Assembly (NCBI GenBank): GCA_001770015.1 | Contig: MEQB01000038.1 | Coordinates: 1-61,430, forward strand | Reading direction: 5' to 3' | Source of the DNA: Bdellovibrionales bacterium RIFOXYC1_FULL_37_79 | Lineage (GTDB): Bacteria > Bdellovibrionota > Bacteriovoracia > Bacteriovoracales > Bacteriovoracaceae | Length of the DNA stretch: 61,430 nt | In this document: positions 24,657 through 35,500 of the stretch, piece by piece | Layout of the letters: the number at the start of each line of letters is the position of its first letter | Position numbering within the stretch: the first letter of the stretch is position 1 | Position numbers and translations under genes: made by a program | The notes under the pieces: generated by a model | Told to the model about the DNA's origin: nothing | Seen by the model: only the letters and a program-made list of their open reading frames with translations | Database searches by the model: none

Positions 24657-24773
24657 AGGGCGATATATCCTAAAGATTCGACTAATAAAGTTAATACATC
24701 ACGTATGTCTTGCTCATCATCAACAACAAGTACATATTTTGCACTCATAAATAATCCAAAATTTAAGTTTTGT
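24657..24773. repeat. 117-bp target-site duplication, right copy
   Basis: Second copy of the duplicated target. It contains the real stop of the kinase gene (24763) and a dead copy of the first 30 codons of the response regulator (ATG at 24748, running into the IS end). Confidence 0.92.
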
Positions 24774-26472
24774 GTGGCAAAATTATTTGAAACGTTGTGC
24801 CCTTTCCTAAATCAGTTTTAAAAGTAATTTCACCACCATGATCCTTCACAGCACCATAAGCTAATGATAGGCCTAGCCCAGTGCCTTTGCCAACCGGTTT
24901 TGTGGTAAAAAATGGATCAAAAATATGCTCTTGAATCTCCTCCGAAATTCCTTGGGCGTTGTCTGTAATTTTAATAATAATTGAGTTAATTGTTTTGTCA
25001 TACATTGCATGGATTGAAATTTTTTTATCCATTGTATGTGAGTTTTCGGCTAAAGCGTCGCAGGCATTTGAAACCAAGTTTTGGATAAGTGTTTCTATTC
25101 TTATTGGATCGCATAGAAATGGAGGGATATCTTTTTGGATATCAAGCTCGATTTGGATAGAGAGCTGATCTATTTGCATTTTTAATAAAATAAGAGATTT
25201 GTCAATTATTGATCCAAGATCTGATTTAATTTCTTGAAGACCATTTGATTCTGCCCTGCTAAATTCCCGCATCCGGTCAACCAATATACGCATTCGTTCA
25301 GCTTGATGCAAAATTGCGCCAAGTTGTTTTTTTAATAACTCGGGGGGGAGTTTGTTCTGTTCACTGAAGGTGATAAGGATTTGCGCGTTGGAGAGTATTA
25401 CAGTTAAAGGATTATTAAACTCGTGCGCAATACCAGCGCCAAGGATACCAAGGGAGGCCATTTTTCCGGCATGAAAAAGTTGTTTTTGCAGTTTTTCTTT
25501 TTGAATTTTGGTCTGTTGATAGTTACCCACCAGTCTGGCCAATGATCCGAACTCGTTAGCTGACGAAATATAAGGGTCTAAAATGGATAAATTTTCGGAT
25601 GAAACGGCGTAAGTCAAGGCCTTGATTGGCCTGATCACTCTTAAGTATAAAAAAAATAGTAGCACTGTAATCAGGCTAATAGAAAAAGTCGTGAAGAATA
25701 TTAATGAATAACGGGCAAAATTAGTAGCGGTTTTATTAAGTTGGTTTTCAATTTGGGTACAAAGAACTGCAATGGTTTTATCCTCATGATCATGTAGATC
25801 TTTTGAAATTTGAATCATATTTTGGTTTTCTGATAATGGACATTGATTTTGCTTGGTGGTGATGAAAGTTTTTCCGCCAACAAGATTACCGAGATTATCA
25901 ATGTGTTTTTGATCCCAAATTTTGGCAGAGAAAAAATAACCCAGCGGTTTTTTTGCTTCACGGTTGATATCATCTTCGAGATGAATCCAAGAACCAAAAA
26001 CCTCGGCAATTTCCCCGGAATTTAATAAGATGAAATAATGGGTTAGCCAACTTTTTTGAAATAAATTGTCAACGGTTGGAACATTTTTGACTGACGGAAA
26101 GGATAAAAGGGGAGATAGGTCTCTGTTGACTTGGTAAACTTTTTTACCTTTTTTATTAAACACCCATGTGTAATTCACGTTAAAGGTGTTCAATGATACA
26201 TCAATATTAATTTTGGCCCAGGCTTGATCTTTACTAAGCGTAAAGCGATACATATCTGTCCAGTGCGAGTAGTCTTCAATATATTTCTGAAGTGTTTGGC
26301 TTTGTAAATTCAAAATTTGATTCAAATTGTTGGTAATGCTATGTTTATTTAATTGGTTCAAATGAATAATTTTTTTGGATTCTAAAATATTCGAATACAA
26401 AATAGCCAGTGCCAGAGAAAATGATAATAAAAGAAAAAGTCCAAGAAACTCTGCTAGAAGGGATTTTCTCAT
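24763..26472 (-). CDS. CHASE4-like membrane histidine kinase
   Basis: About 570 residues: N-terminal membrane helix (LGLFLLLSFSLALAILYSN), a periplasmic CHASE4-like domain (HWTDMYRFTLSKDQAW, later KVYQVNRDLSP), a second helix (about 255-280), a HAMP-like linker (RVIRPIKAL), HisKA with phospho-acceptor in GIAHEFNNPLTVI, and HATPase_c with N box, [22 protein letters not shown] and GTGLGLSLAYG. Start at 26472, overlapping the preceding regulator stop (ATGA). The stop codon lies inside the right target duplication, so the IS left the gene intact. Confidence 0.9.
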   Translation of the reverse strand: MRKSLLAEFLGLFLLLSFSLALAILYSNILESKKIIHLNQLNKHSITNNLNQILNLQSQTLQKYIEDYSHWTDMYRFTLSKDQAWAKINIDVSLNTFNVNYTWVFNKKGKKVYQVNRDLSPLLSFPSVKNVPTVDNLFQKSWLTHYFILLNSGEIAEVFGSWIHLEDDINREAKKPLGYFFSAKIWDQKHIDNLGNLVGGKTFITTKQNQCPLSENQNMIQISKDLHDHEDKTIAVLCTQIENQLNKTATNFARYSLIFFTTFSISLITVLLFFLYLRVIRPIKALTYAVSSENLSILDPYISSANEFGSLARLVGNYQQTKIQKEKLQKQLFHAGKMASLGILGAGIAHEFNNPLTVILSNAQILITFSEQNKLPPELLKKQLGAILHQAERMRILVDRMREFSRAESNGLQEIKSDLGSIIDKSLILLKMQIDQLSIQIELDIQKDIPPFLCDPIRIETLIQNLVSNACDALAENSHTMDKKISIHAMYDKTINSIIIKITDNAQGISEEIQEHIFDPFFTTKPVGKGTGLGLSLAYGAVKDHGGEITFKTDLGKGTTFQIILPHKT

Positions 26473-26921
26473 TCTTCCTCTTGTTTTCTTTTTTGGGCAA
26501 GATTGAGGGAAATACTTTTGGCCCAATAGTTCAACCGCCCAAGACAAAGATCCAAAGCACCTTTCAATTTATTTTTATCGATGGGTTTGGCGATAAATGC
26601 AATTGCACCGTCGTTGTAAGCATTAATGACGGTGGTAATCATACTGTCGGCAGTGATAACGATACATTGCGTGCCCTTGCCCATATTCATGGCCTTTCTC
26701 ATTAGCTCGTCGCCTGGCATATCGGGCATAAAAATATCAGTTATGAGAATATGGAAACTGGTTTGTTCCAAATATGTTAACGCATCCTTTGGGTTGGTGG
26801 CACATATAACATTAAAAACTTCTTTGCCATATATTTTATGAATCATATCGGAAGCCATTGAAACAATTTCTTCTTGATCATCGACTAAAAGCAAATTATA
26901 AGGCTTGGAGATTATTTTCAT
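26469..26921 (-). CDS. Receiver-domain response regulator
   Basis: Receiver of about 125 residues with DDQEE acidic pair, phospho-acceptor in ILITDIFMPDMPGDELM, T in VITADS and lysine in FIAKPIDK, then a short helical extension (LNYWAKSISLNLAQKRKQEEE). No output domain. Translationally coupled to the CHASE4-like kinase (4-base overlap) and 3 bases after the chemoreceptor gene, so chemoreceptor, regulator and kinase form one unit. Confidence 0.88.
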   Translation of the reverse strand: MKIISKPYNLLLVDDQEEIVSMASDMIHKIYGKEVFNVICATNPKDALTYLEQTSFHILITDIFMPDMPGDELMRKAMNMGKGTQCIVITADSMITTVINAYNDGAIAFIAKPIDKNKLKGALDLCLGRLNYWAKSISLNLAQKRKQEEE

Positions 26922-26924
26922 ACA

Positions 26925-29045
26925 CTATACCATTTTCTCAAAGTCATCATCATTTAAACTGTCTTTTTTCGCTACAATCCCATTTAACAACTGTGGATCA
27001 ACATAACTGCTGTTGAGAGTATCTTTAGTCTCATGTTCGATATTGGTATCTTTTACCAAACGGGTATTGCCTAAAACAATGTAATTAAGTGTATTAATGA
27101 TGGCATTAAGTTCATTTTTGGCTTTTTGCAATTGAGTTGAATTATTTTGTGCTCTAACGGCCACTTCACTGTTTCCTTTGGCGGCATCATCAAGCTGTTT
27201 GAGTGCGGATTCAGTTTGTTGGACACCTTTGTTTTGTTCGTTGGTAGCTTCAACAATTCGTTGAATTTGTTCGTTGATAAGAGAGATGTTATCAGCAATT
27301 TGTCTGAAAATTGCTTGTGCTTTATTCGTCACATCTTGTCCTCGTTTTACTGTTTCTTCTGTAGATTTAACTGCTTCATTAACTTTCTTTTGACTATTTT
27401 CCAAAAGGGTGTAGATTTCTCGGGAAGCATTACCACTCATATTGGCAAGCTTACCCACTTCTTCAGCGACCACCGCAAAACCTTTGCCATGCTGTCCGGC
27501 CCTTGCTGCTTCAATGGAAGCATTAAAAGAAAGCAATTGAGTTTTAAAAACAATGTCATTAATGATGGTAGTTTTTTTGGAAATGTCTTTGATAACATCA
27601 ACCATCCCTCGCATATTTTCATTTTCCTTATTAATGTCGGTCATGGAATCAACCATGTTGCGCATAATTTTGTCACCCTCATTGGTCATGTTTTTTACCG
27701 TATCAGAGATGTCTTTGGACTTATGTGAAAATTCAGCAGTTTGATTGATCATGCTGGCCATTTCCTGCATTGCCGCCACACTTTCTTGAGTGGCTGCTGC
27801 TTGTTGATTGGAGGATGATGATAATTTATTACTGGCATCATTTAATTCTTCGGAAGCCACACTAAGTTCTTTTGAGGATTTGTTTAATGTTTTGGAAACA
27901 TGTAGAATTGGATCAATAATAGATTTTCCAAAGAAGTATGCAATAATCATGACCACTATCAGCACAATGGCTGCATTAACGATGATCTGTCTTAAAATGG
28001 TATAAACTGGATCCATTATCTCGCTGGTTCTTTTTTCTACAATCAGAGCCCAGGTTTGTCCCATGATAATCAAAGGAGTGTAGGCACTGATGACGGGGAG
28101 TTCATTGATATCTTTAATCTCATGAATGGAGGTTTTGCCACTTATTGCCTGGGTCTGACTGGCGGTAGTGATTGAGATATTGTTTTGGAATGATTTGAAA
28201 ACGTTGTAGCGATCTTGATTGACAAACATATCGGATCGAAGTTTGTCATCGCTTCCCACCAAAAAAATTTGACCACTTTCCCCCATGCCTGATCTCTCCA
28301 ATAAAATAGAGTTTAAGTAATTGACATTGATTTGGGTAATAATCACACCTATAAAGTCGCCCGCTTTGATTCCTTCACTAAGATGATCAAATTCGGAGAT
28401 ATGTTTGGTACAGATAAAGCTAGCTACCGCATCAGTTGATTGGTAATATTGAAAATCAGCAAAAAAAGTGGCAGAATGATCAGCTGAGTCTTTGGCATCC
28501 TTAAAGCACTTGGCAAGCGCAGTTGGGGCCAAGGTTCCAGAAATCAGGTTTTTTCCAAGAAATTGGTGTTGGGGATCGTTTTTTACGTTAAAGATGATTT
28601 GTCCACCAGTTGTCACCAGCATCATGTTGTCAAAATTGTAGCCGTCAATAATATTTTTGGTGCGGGGCCCGTATTCAACATCGGCACTGTTATAAGATTT
28701 TGTCATGATATCCAAATCTTGACCAACCGAAAAGCCGTCACTAAAAAATGATCCTTCAAGTGAAATAAACATGCTCTCGATAAGCCGGTTTTTTGATAAA
28801 CCGGCGGTAAACTTCATAGAATTTTGAAAATACAGTTCTACTCTTTTTTTACTTATCTCTCTAAGTGAGACGAGTTGATCTTTTGCCATGGTGACCAGCG
28901 AGGATGAGGATTTAAGTTGAAAATAAATTAAAATAGGTATGATTGTGATTAAAGAGGTTATTATAATAAAAATTTGAATTTTTGTTTTTAATCCCATGTT
29001 TATATTCAAAAATGATTTCAGTTTACCTGAAGAGATATTGCTCAT
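26925..29045 (-). CDS. Methyl-accepting chemotaxis protein with large periplasmic sensor
   Basis: 706 residues: membrane helix near 24-44, periplasmic dCache-like region (about 50-340, with [37 protein letters not shown] and ISAYTPL), second helix (about 348-370) and a cytoplasmic coiled coil with the signalling tip [20 protein letters not shown], then [14 protein letters not shown]. No C-terminal CheR-tethering pentapeptide. No che genes are nearby; its companions are kinases and receivers, so it may feed a non-flagellar pathway or the genomic Che core. Confidence 0.9.
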   Translation of the reverse strand: MSNISSGKLKSFLNINMGLKTKIQIFIIITSLITIIPILIYFQLKSSSSLVTMAKDQLVSLREISKKRVELYFQNSMKFTAGLSKNRLIESMFISLEGSFFSDGFSVGQDLDIMTKSYNSADVEYGPRTKNIIDGYNFDNMMLVTTGGQIIFNVKNDPQHQFLGKNLISGTLAPTALAKCFKDAKDSADHSATFFADFQYYQSTDAVASFICTKHISEFDHLSEGIKAGDFIGVIITQINVNYLNSILLERSGMGESGQIFLVGSDDKLRSDMFVNQDRYNVFKSFQNNISITTASQTQAISGKTSIHEIKDINELPVISAYTPLIIMGQTWALIVEKRTSEIMDPVYTILRQIIVNAAIVLIVVMIIAYFFGKSIIDPILHVSKTLNKSSKELSVASEELNDASNKLSSSSNQQAAATQESVAAMQEMASMINQTAEFSHKSKDISDTVKNMTNEGDKIMRNMVDSMTDINKENENMRGMVDVIKDISKKTTIINDIVFKTQLLSFNASIEAARAGQHGKGFAVVAEEVGKLANMSGNASREIYTLLENSQKKVNEAVKSTEETVKRGQDVTNKAQAIFRQIADNISLINEQIQRIVEATNEQNKGVQQTESALKQLDDAAKGNSEVAVRAQNNSTQLQKAKNELNAIINTLNYIVLGNTRLVKDTNIEHETKDTLNSSYVDPQLLNGIVAKKDSLNDDDFEKMV

Positions 29046-29165
29046 TTATTTCCTCCACCATATTTATAATAAGTAAAATGATACTAGCAATCTGGTTATC
29101 TGCAAGGGGAAGTTTTTAGCTACAAAATAAAGCAAAATAGTCTGATATGTTTTGTCGCAAATATT

Positions 29166-30986
29166 TCAGGAAATTTTTTTAAGATTTTTTTCTATAAGTG
29201 CGGCAAGTTCATTTTTTCGATAGGGCTTTAGTAAAATATCGTCAATGATATTATCGTTTATATATTTTTGAAAACTGTTCGAGATTATGCCAGTTGAGAG
29301 AATAATTGGGATGCGGGGGTTGTGTTTTTTGATTTGAATGGCCAGATCAATTCCATTCATAGTTGGCATGGTAAAATCTGTGATAATTAAATTAATCTTG
29401 GAATTGGGGTTATCCAGTTCGGTTAATGCTTCACCCGGTCCTGTTTTAAAAATAACATGGTAGCCGAGTCGGCTAAGTGTTTTAGTGGTAAGTCTTCCCA
29501 ACTCTCCTTCGTCGTCAATTAGCAGGATAGTGGGGGTGGTTGTTTTATCAGATTCAAAAAGGTTTAAGTTTTGATTAAGTGGAGCAGATGCCATTGGTAT
29601 CAGAATGGTGAATTTTGTTCCATGATTGACCACTGAGTAAAGATCAATACTCCCTTGAAGTTTGGTTACAATCCCGTGAATTACGGAAAGACCAAGCCCA
29701 GTACCTTCTTCACTGTTTTTAGTGGTAAAGAAAGGATCAAAAATTTTTTTTCTAATTTCAAGAGGTATGCCGTGTCCGGTATCGGCAACATCCAGCGATA
29801 CATATTCTGTTTGATTGTTTTGGGTGATTTTCTTAAGTTCGATTAATAGGTTACCGGTTCGTTCTTTCATTGCATGAATACTGTTGGTTGTTAAATTTAA
29901 AAGTACTTGAATGATTTGCGATTTATCAGCATTTATATACAGGTTTTTTTCTATTTTCGATTCAATATGAATTGTTGGTGGACACGACGAACGAATAAGT
30001 GAAAGTGTTTCAAGAATAGATTCACTTACGTTAATTGTTTCAATGTTGGGTTTATCCTGTTTGCAAAAATAGAGAATTTGTTTAATCAGTTCGGAAGCAC
30101 GATTGGAAGCAATAATTGCGTTTTCCAGGTTTTCAAAGGTTGGTGATTGGGGGTCACAGGTGGATTGACCAAGTTCAATATAACTCATTATCGATCTCAT
30201 GATGTTATTAAAATCATGGGTAATCCCGCTCATCATGGTACCCAACGATTCTAGTTTTTGCATTCTAAACATTTCTTCTTGGCCTTCTTTTAGGCTGTAG
30301 ATGTCTTGTTTAATACGAAGTCTAAGCCCGTTTAGGGAGTCGCAGAGTTCATCGACCTCATCACGAGTGAGGATTTTTTTTCGATGCAAGTTCAGAGGCG
30401 GTTTATCCTCGTTGAGGTTTAAATCGTTCGCATAATTGGCAATTTGGGAAAGATGTCTGGTTACATGATTTTTTATAAAGAGAAAAATACTCAGGGAAAT
30501 TGCAAAGATTTTAATCACGTTGGCAAAAAGAATAATAAAAAACTTTTGAAATAATTCCTTGTATATTTTTTCATAACTGATTCGAATGGTTAATTCACCC
30601 AGTTTCAGTTTTGTCGGATGGTAGTCCTTGGGAAAAAAAAGATTGAATTTTTTTTCCACGTCCCATGGAGCTTGGGACGATCCAGCACTTATAAAAAAAT
30701 GGGTGGTATTGGGTGTTTCGTAGACACTGGCGTAAACTAGATGATCAAGCTTCATAATCCCGTTTAATTCAATAAGCAGTTTTTCGTTGTTTAGATTGAA
30801 CAAACTGTCAGAGACGGTCGGAACATAGCTTTTTTCAATATGGTCAATATTTTTTAAAAGTAATTGTTCACTGAAGGTGTACTCGCCATATAGTTGGATA
30901 AAGGTGGTAATGATAGTAAAAAAAAAGCTTATACCTATAATGAATAGTAAAACTTTATTAACAAGGGGTGAAAAATTTTTCTTCAT
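29166..30986 (-). CDS. Hybrid histidine kinase with C-terminal receiver
   Basis: 606 residues: two membrane helices (about 12-32 and 147-169) around a periplasmic sensor of about 115 residues of unknown type; HisKA with [20 protein letters not shown]; HATPase_c with [32 protein letters not shown] and [11 protein letters not shown]; then a receiver with LIDDEGELG, phospho-acceptor in [13 protein letters not shown] and LLKPYRK. The receiver probably modulates the kinase or relays to a separate Hpt. 20 bases downstream of the CNMP-kinase gene in the same direction. Confidence 0.9.
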   Translation of the reverse strand: MKKNFSPLVNKVLLFIIGISFFFTIITTFIQLYGEYTFSEQLLLKNIDHIEKSYVPTVSDSLFNLNNEKLLIELNGIMKLDHLVYASVYETPNTTHFFISAGSSQAPWDVEKKFNLFFPKDYHPTKLKLGELTIRISYEKIYKELFQKFFIILFANVIKIFAISLSIFLFIKNHVTRHLSQIANYANDLNLNEDKPPLNLHRKKILTRDEVDELCDSLNGLRLRIKQDIYSLKEGQEEMFRMQKLESLGTMMSGITHDFNNIMRSIMSYIELGQSTCDPQSPTFENLENAIIASNRASELIKQILYFCKQDKPNIETINVSESILETLSLIRSSCPPTIHIESKIEKNLYINADKSQIIQVLLNLTTNSIHAMKERTGNLLIELKKITQNNQTEYVSLDVADTGHGIPLEIRKKIFDPFFTTKNSEEGTGLGLSVIHGIVTKLQGSIDLYSVVNHGTKFTILIPMASAPLNQNLNLFESDKTTTPTILLIDDEGELGRLTTKTLSRLGYHVIFKTGPGEALTELDNPNSKINLIITDFTMPTMNGIDLAIQIKKHNPRIPIILSTGIISNSFQKYINDNIIDDILLKPYRKNELAALIEKNLKKIS

Positions 30987-31006
30987 TTTGAATCAGTGCC
31001 TATCAT

Positions 31007-32191
31007 TCATATTTTGGTGAGCGGAAGATGAAATGTAAATGCTGTTCCTTGGCCAACTTTTGAAACCACGTTTATATCGCCGTTCATTTCAAAAAGGATT
31101 TTTTTAATTATACCAAGTCCAAGTCCTGTCCCATTAGCTGAATCCTTGGTAGTAAAAAAAGATTCAAAAATCTTGTTTAGATTTTCTTCAGGTATGCCGC
31201 AACCGTTATCGGCGACTGAAATATAGATGTGGTTATCCTCTTTTTTTGTTTTGATCGTGATCTTTTTATTTGGAATATTGTTAAGAGCATATTTTGAATT
31301 GGAGAGTAAATTCATGATTATTTGCTGGATGTTACCCGGATTTCCCATTACAAAATCCCGTTCGTTTTCCACGAAATCACAGATTATTTTAATGCCTTCC
31401 TTGTTGTATAAATAAGATACGAGATCAATAGAACTTCTAATGACTTCATGAATATCAAGCATGAGTACATCGTTATGATTAGTGCGGACATAGGTTCTTA
31501 TGTGACCTAATATTTTGGTTATTGTTTCGGCGGCAGTTTTTATGTTTTCCAAGGCTTTTAAGCAATCGGGTTTTATTCCATCTTTGAGACTAAAATCGTC
31601 AGAGAATATCATGCCGATATAACCGTTGATAATAGTGAGAGGATTGTTAATTTCGTGAGCGATACTGGAGGTTAATAATCCAATGGAGGCTAATTTTTCG
31701 CTCTGAAGAAGTTTCTTGTGAGCTTCTTCTAATTCCAAATAATTTTCTTTCAATTTAAGAAACTGTTTTACCACGGTTTCATTATGTTTAACTAATCGGT
31801 CATAATATGTAGCAAGCAGTTCTTGTAAGAGAATGTTATTGGAGGCAGCAATTTTTTGTAAAATAGACAGGGGAAGAGCATATATAATAACGTCAGAAAG
31901 TGATCTGGCGCAAGCCGAACGGAATTTTTCTTTTTTAAACAAACTCATTTCACCAAAATAATTTTTTTCTTCAATGACGGCCAGAGGTACTTCGTTTTTA
32001 AAAATTTCGACACTACCTTTAAAAATAAAAAAAATAAAATCGGGCAAATCACCTTCCTTGAAAACAAGTGAATTTTTGCTGTAAGAAATGCTATTCATAT
32101 TTTGAGCAATTAATTCGGTCGTGGAATGATCAATATGCTTGAAAAAGGGGAATGTTTTTAGGTTTTGTAAAATGGCGTAGGCATCATGCAT
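31007..32191 (-). CDS. Cyclic-nucleotide-binding-domain histidine kinase
   Basis: 394 residues, soluble. Residues 10-125 form a CNMP-binding beta barrel (SKNSLVFKEGDLPDFIFFIFKG, NYFGEMSLFK) like Crp-type sensors, but the phosphate-binding cassette lacks an obvious Arg-Ser pair, so the ligand is uncertain. A helical linker leads to HisKA (SSIAHEINNPLTIING) and HATPase_c (NLLSNSKYAL, DNGCGIPEENLNKIFESFFTTK, GTGLGLGI). First gene of the six-gene minus-strand signalling series. Confidence 0.9.
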   Translation of the reverse strand: MHDAYAILQNLKTFPFFKHIDHSTTELIAQNMNSISYSKNSLVFKEGDLPDFIFFIFKGSVEIFKNEVPLAVIEEKNYFGEMSLFKKEKFRSACARSLSDVIIYALPLSILQKIAASNNILLQELLATYYDRLVKHNETVVKQFLKLKENYLELEEAHKKLLQSEKLASIGLLTSSIAHEINNPLTIINGYIGMIFSDDFSLKDGIKPDCLKALENIKTAAETITKILGHIRTYVRTNHNDVLMLDIHEVIRSSIDLVSYLYNKEGIKIICDFVENERDFVMGNPGNIQQIIMNLLSNSKYALNNIPNKKITIKTKKEDNHIYISVADNGCGIPEENLNKIFESFFTTKDSANGTGLGLGIIKKILFEMNGDINVVSKVGQGTAFTFHLPLTKI

Positions 32192-32500
32192 TTTTTACTC
32201 CGGATTTTGAGATTATAACACTACAATTTACAAATCGGGTGAGTGAAAATACTGCAGGATCTTGCATCAATTGGCGAATTTGAAATGCGACTTGATAGCG
32301 CTATGCGTTTACTGGCATAAGTAAAATTGATATGTTAACAAGTAACATATTGTAATAACTTGAATTGCTTTGCGTAAAAGTCAGGAGTTTTTGTCAATTT
32401 ATCATGTACTATTTATGCATATTGTGAGAAATTTTTAAGGTTATTTGTATATTTTGTCATCATCAGAAGATGATGTTAACACACACGCCAAGGATTTTTC
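32192..32500. promoter_or_regulatory. Divergent intergenic region with two inverted repeats
   Basis: The 309 bases between the divergent kinase operon and smc hold no gene. Two perfect inverted repeats stand out: ATATGTTA (32330-32337) / TAACATAT (32343-32350) with a 5-base spacer, a candidate operator, and CATCATC (32458-32464) / GATGATG (32469-32475) with loop AGAA in the smc leader. Promoters for both directions must lie here. Confidence 0.45.
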
Positions 32501-35500
32501 GTGAGACTTACCAGACTTATTGTTCAAGGTTTCAAATCGTTTAAAGACAGAACCGTGATTCATTTCGATCAAGGCATTACCGGGATTGTAGGGCCTAATG
32601 GATGTGGCAAATCCAATATTGTGGATGCCTTATTTTGGGTCATGGGAGAGATGAGTGCAAAACATTTGCGTGGTGATACCATGAAAGATGTTATTTTTGC
32701 CGGTTCCAGTAAATATACTCCTGCCAGTTGGGCAGAAGTTACGCTGGTTTTAGAAAACAACGAGAGCAAACATATTCATATTGGAAATAAAATTTCCAAT
32801 CCTTCTGAAATTCAACTTTCCAGAAAACTTTATAGAAATAGTGAGACTGAATACCGGATTAATGGTGTTCCCTGCAGGCTAAAGGACATTCAAGAAATTT
32901 TTATGGATACCGGTGCTGGAGCGAAATCTTATTCGATTATTGCACAGGGGGAAATTGAAAGATTGGTTCAGGCAAAACCTCAAGAAAGAAGGGCGATGAT
33001 AGAGGAAGTTGCCGGGATTACTAAATTTAAACTACGAAGAAGAGAAAGTCTTAAAAAAATTGAGCAGACCAAAATCAACCTCGCACGGTTATCTGATTTA
33101 CAACAAGAACTTGAAAAAAATTTAAATTCGCTTGGTGAACAAGCGGAAAAAGCAGAGAAAGCATGTAAATTGAAGGATATCATCAAAGAAAATGAGCTGA
33201 TGGTGGAGTCAAATAGGATACATAAAATTTTAAAAGAACGACGAGACTTTGCGAATGAATTGGTAAAAAATAAGACCATTTTAGAAACTAGTAAACTACG
33301 CAGGGACAATCTGGAAATCAGTTTGGAAGATGAAAGGGTATTGAAAGAAGAGCTTCAATTAAAACTGGATGAATTTCAAAAAATATTTAACGAACTGGCC
33401 AAAGAATTGGCTGCGGCAGAGGCTAAAGTCGAGTTTTTGGCCAAATCAAAGGATGATAAGTCTAATCAGGTTCATCGTTTTATTGCTGAGAATAAATCCA
33501 TCCAAATTGAGCTGGAAGAGATAAAAACCAGGTGCCAAGAACTTGTCGAGGAAAAAAACAAGCTTTCTGGTCAGATGCTGGAGGATAATGATTTAAGTGA
33601 ACTTGAAGAAAAGGTTTCTTTTTTAAAACTTCAGATGGAAGACAAGCAAGACGAGGTAAACAAAAGTAATCAGATCTATGATCAATTATCAAAGTCAGTT
33701 CATGATTTGGATCAGGAACTGTTTAAGAATACTTCCCGCCAAGGTGAACTGGCATTTCATCTTCAGGATATTAATGCTGAGATTGAGGCATTGGAAAAGC
33801 AGTACTCGGGGTTGTCTTTTGAACTGGTGAAAGAGAGAGAAAAAGTGGACGCCGCCAATGGGCTAGTTGAAAAATTTACGAAAGAGCATGGTGCGTTTAA
33901 AGAGAAAATTGAATCTCTGCAAAAAAATGAATTGGTTATAAGACAACAAAAAGAAAGCCTGCTTAAGGAATCTTTAACTGTGGATTCTAAATTAAAATCC
34001 CTAAAGGAAATAAATGAAGCATTGGAGGGCGTGAAAGAAGGAACCTCCAAATTTTTAAAAGAACAAAAAAGTGGGTTGTATGATTTGTTGGGAAATGCCC
34101 TTCAGTGCGAGGAGAAATATTCAAAACCGGTTCAATGTTTACTAAGTGACTATCTTGAGACGATTATTTCTCAATCGAATAATATTGATGAACTGGCTGA
34201 TTGGCACCAAGAGCACAGTCATATGGCCTATGATCTAGCTTTGTTAAAAGGTGATAATGGTAATAATCTTGGAGAAACTAAAGAAAGGTTAAAATTACAA
34301 CTTTCTCAAATGCCTGGGTTTGTTGATTCAGAAGATGCAGTAGTCTCTTTGGATATGATAGTTAGTTTTACGACCAATTATCGTGATGAATTTAAAGAAA
34401 TTTTTAAAGGTTATTATGTTGTTAAGAATCTAAGTATTGAGGCGGCTCAATGTCTTTCAGGTGATATAAAATTTAAAGCATTAGTTTCAGCAGATGGTTC
34501 TGTATTAATTAAAAATCAAGATGCACTAAGAATACTATCAGTCAAAAACCCTGACGAATTGGGGCTTGGAATTATTATAAGAAATAATAAGATTAGCGAA
34601 TTGGAACATGCTTTTGTCGACGTACAGACCAAGTTGTGTGCCTCCGAATTAGATTATGAAATGGTCTCAAAAGAGCTGCATGATACGAAGGAATTTTTTG
34701 AAACCATCAGGGATAAGTTATCAGATGCAAAATCGGACTATTCTGCTGAAAAATCACGCTTGGAATCGAAAACATCTGGTTTTGAAATGGGTTCTGCCAG
34801 ATTGCAAATATTAAATAATCGCAAAAATGAAATTTCCAAGCAGCGCTTTGAATTAATTGAACAAGAGGAAACTTTATCCAATAAGCTCATTAATAAAAGG
34901 GATGAGATGCTTGCGAATGAAGAATCGTTAGTTTTAGCGAAAGAGGGTTTGGTTAATGTTTCGTTGAGCTATCGTGAAAGCAAGGATGAGCTGGTGAAGA
35001 GACAGGTGGAGATCAATTCTCTTGAAGCTCGGCTGCAGACAGCGATTTCAAGAGTGTCTGATTTTGAAAAACAGATAGAAAAAGGTGAAAATAAGTTTTC
35101 TAGCAACTCTGTTTTAATTACCTCTCTCGGCGACGAAATTTTAAAACTTGCACAAGATTATGAACAAAGCAGTATTGATAATAAAAATAAATCAGAGGAA
35201 TTAAAGAAAAGAGATGAGGAAATGTCTGCTCACCGAGAAGATCTGGTTAAACTGCTTAAAGGCATGCAGGATCGGGAAAATGAAGTTCGCCAGATTGGAA
35301 GAGAAATCGGCTTGGCAGAAAAAAAGTATGTTGAATTAGAAGTTAAATTGGAGAGATTTATCGGAGAAGAAGAGCAGATCACTAGAAATGTTTTTGAAAA
35401 ATATCAAGTTGATCTAAGAAATATTGTGGGTAAATATTTGGAGTATTCTGTCGATGAATACTTTGGATTAACCGATTTATCCAGCATGTACGTCGTTGAA

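Noticed and set aside
24657-24748. Second functional response regulator start beside the IS
   Set aside because: It is the target-duplicated 5' end of the 22368-22742 gene and runs into IS sequence after 30 codons.
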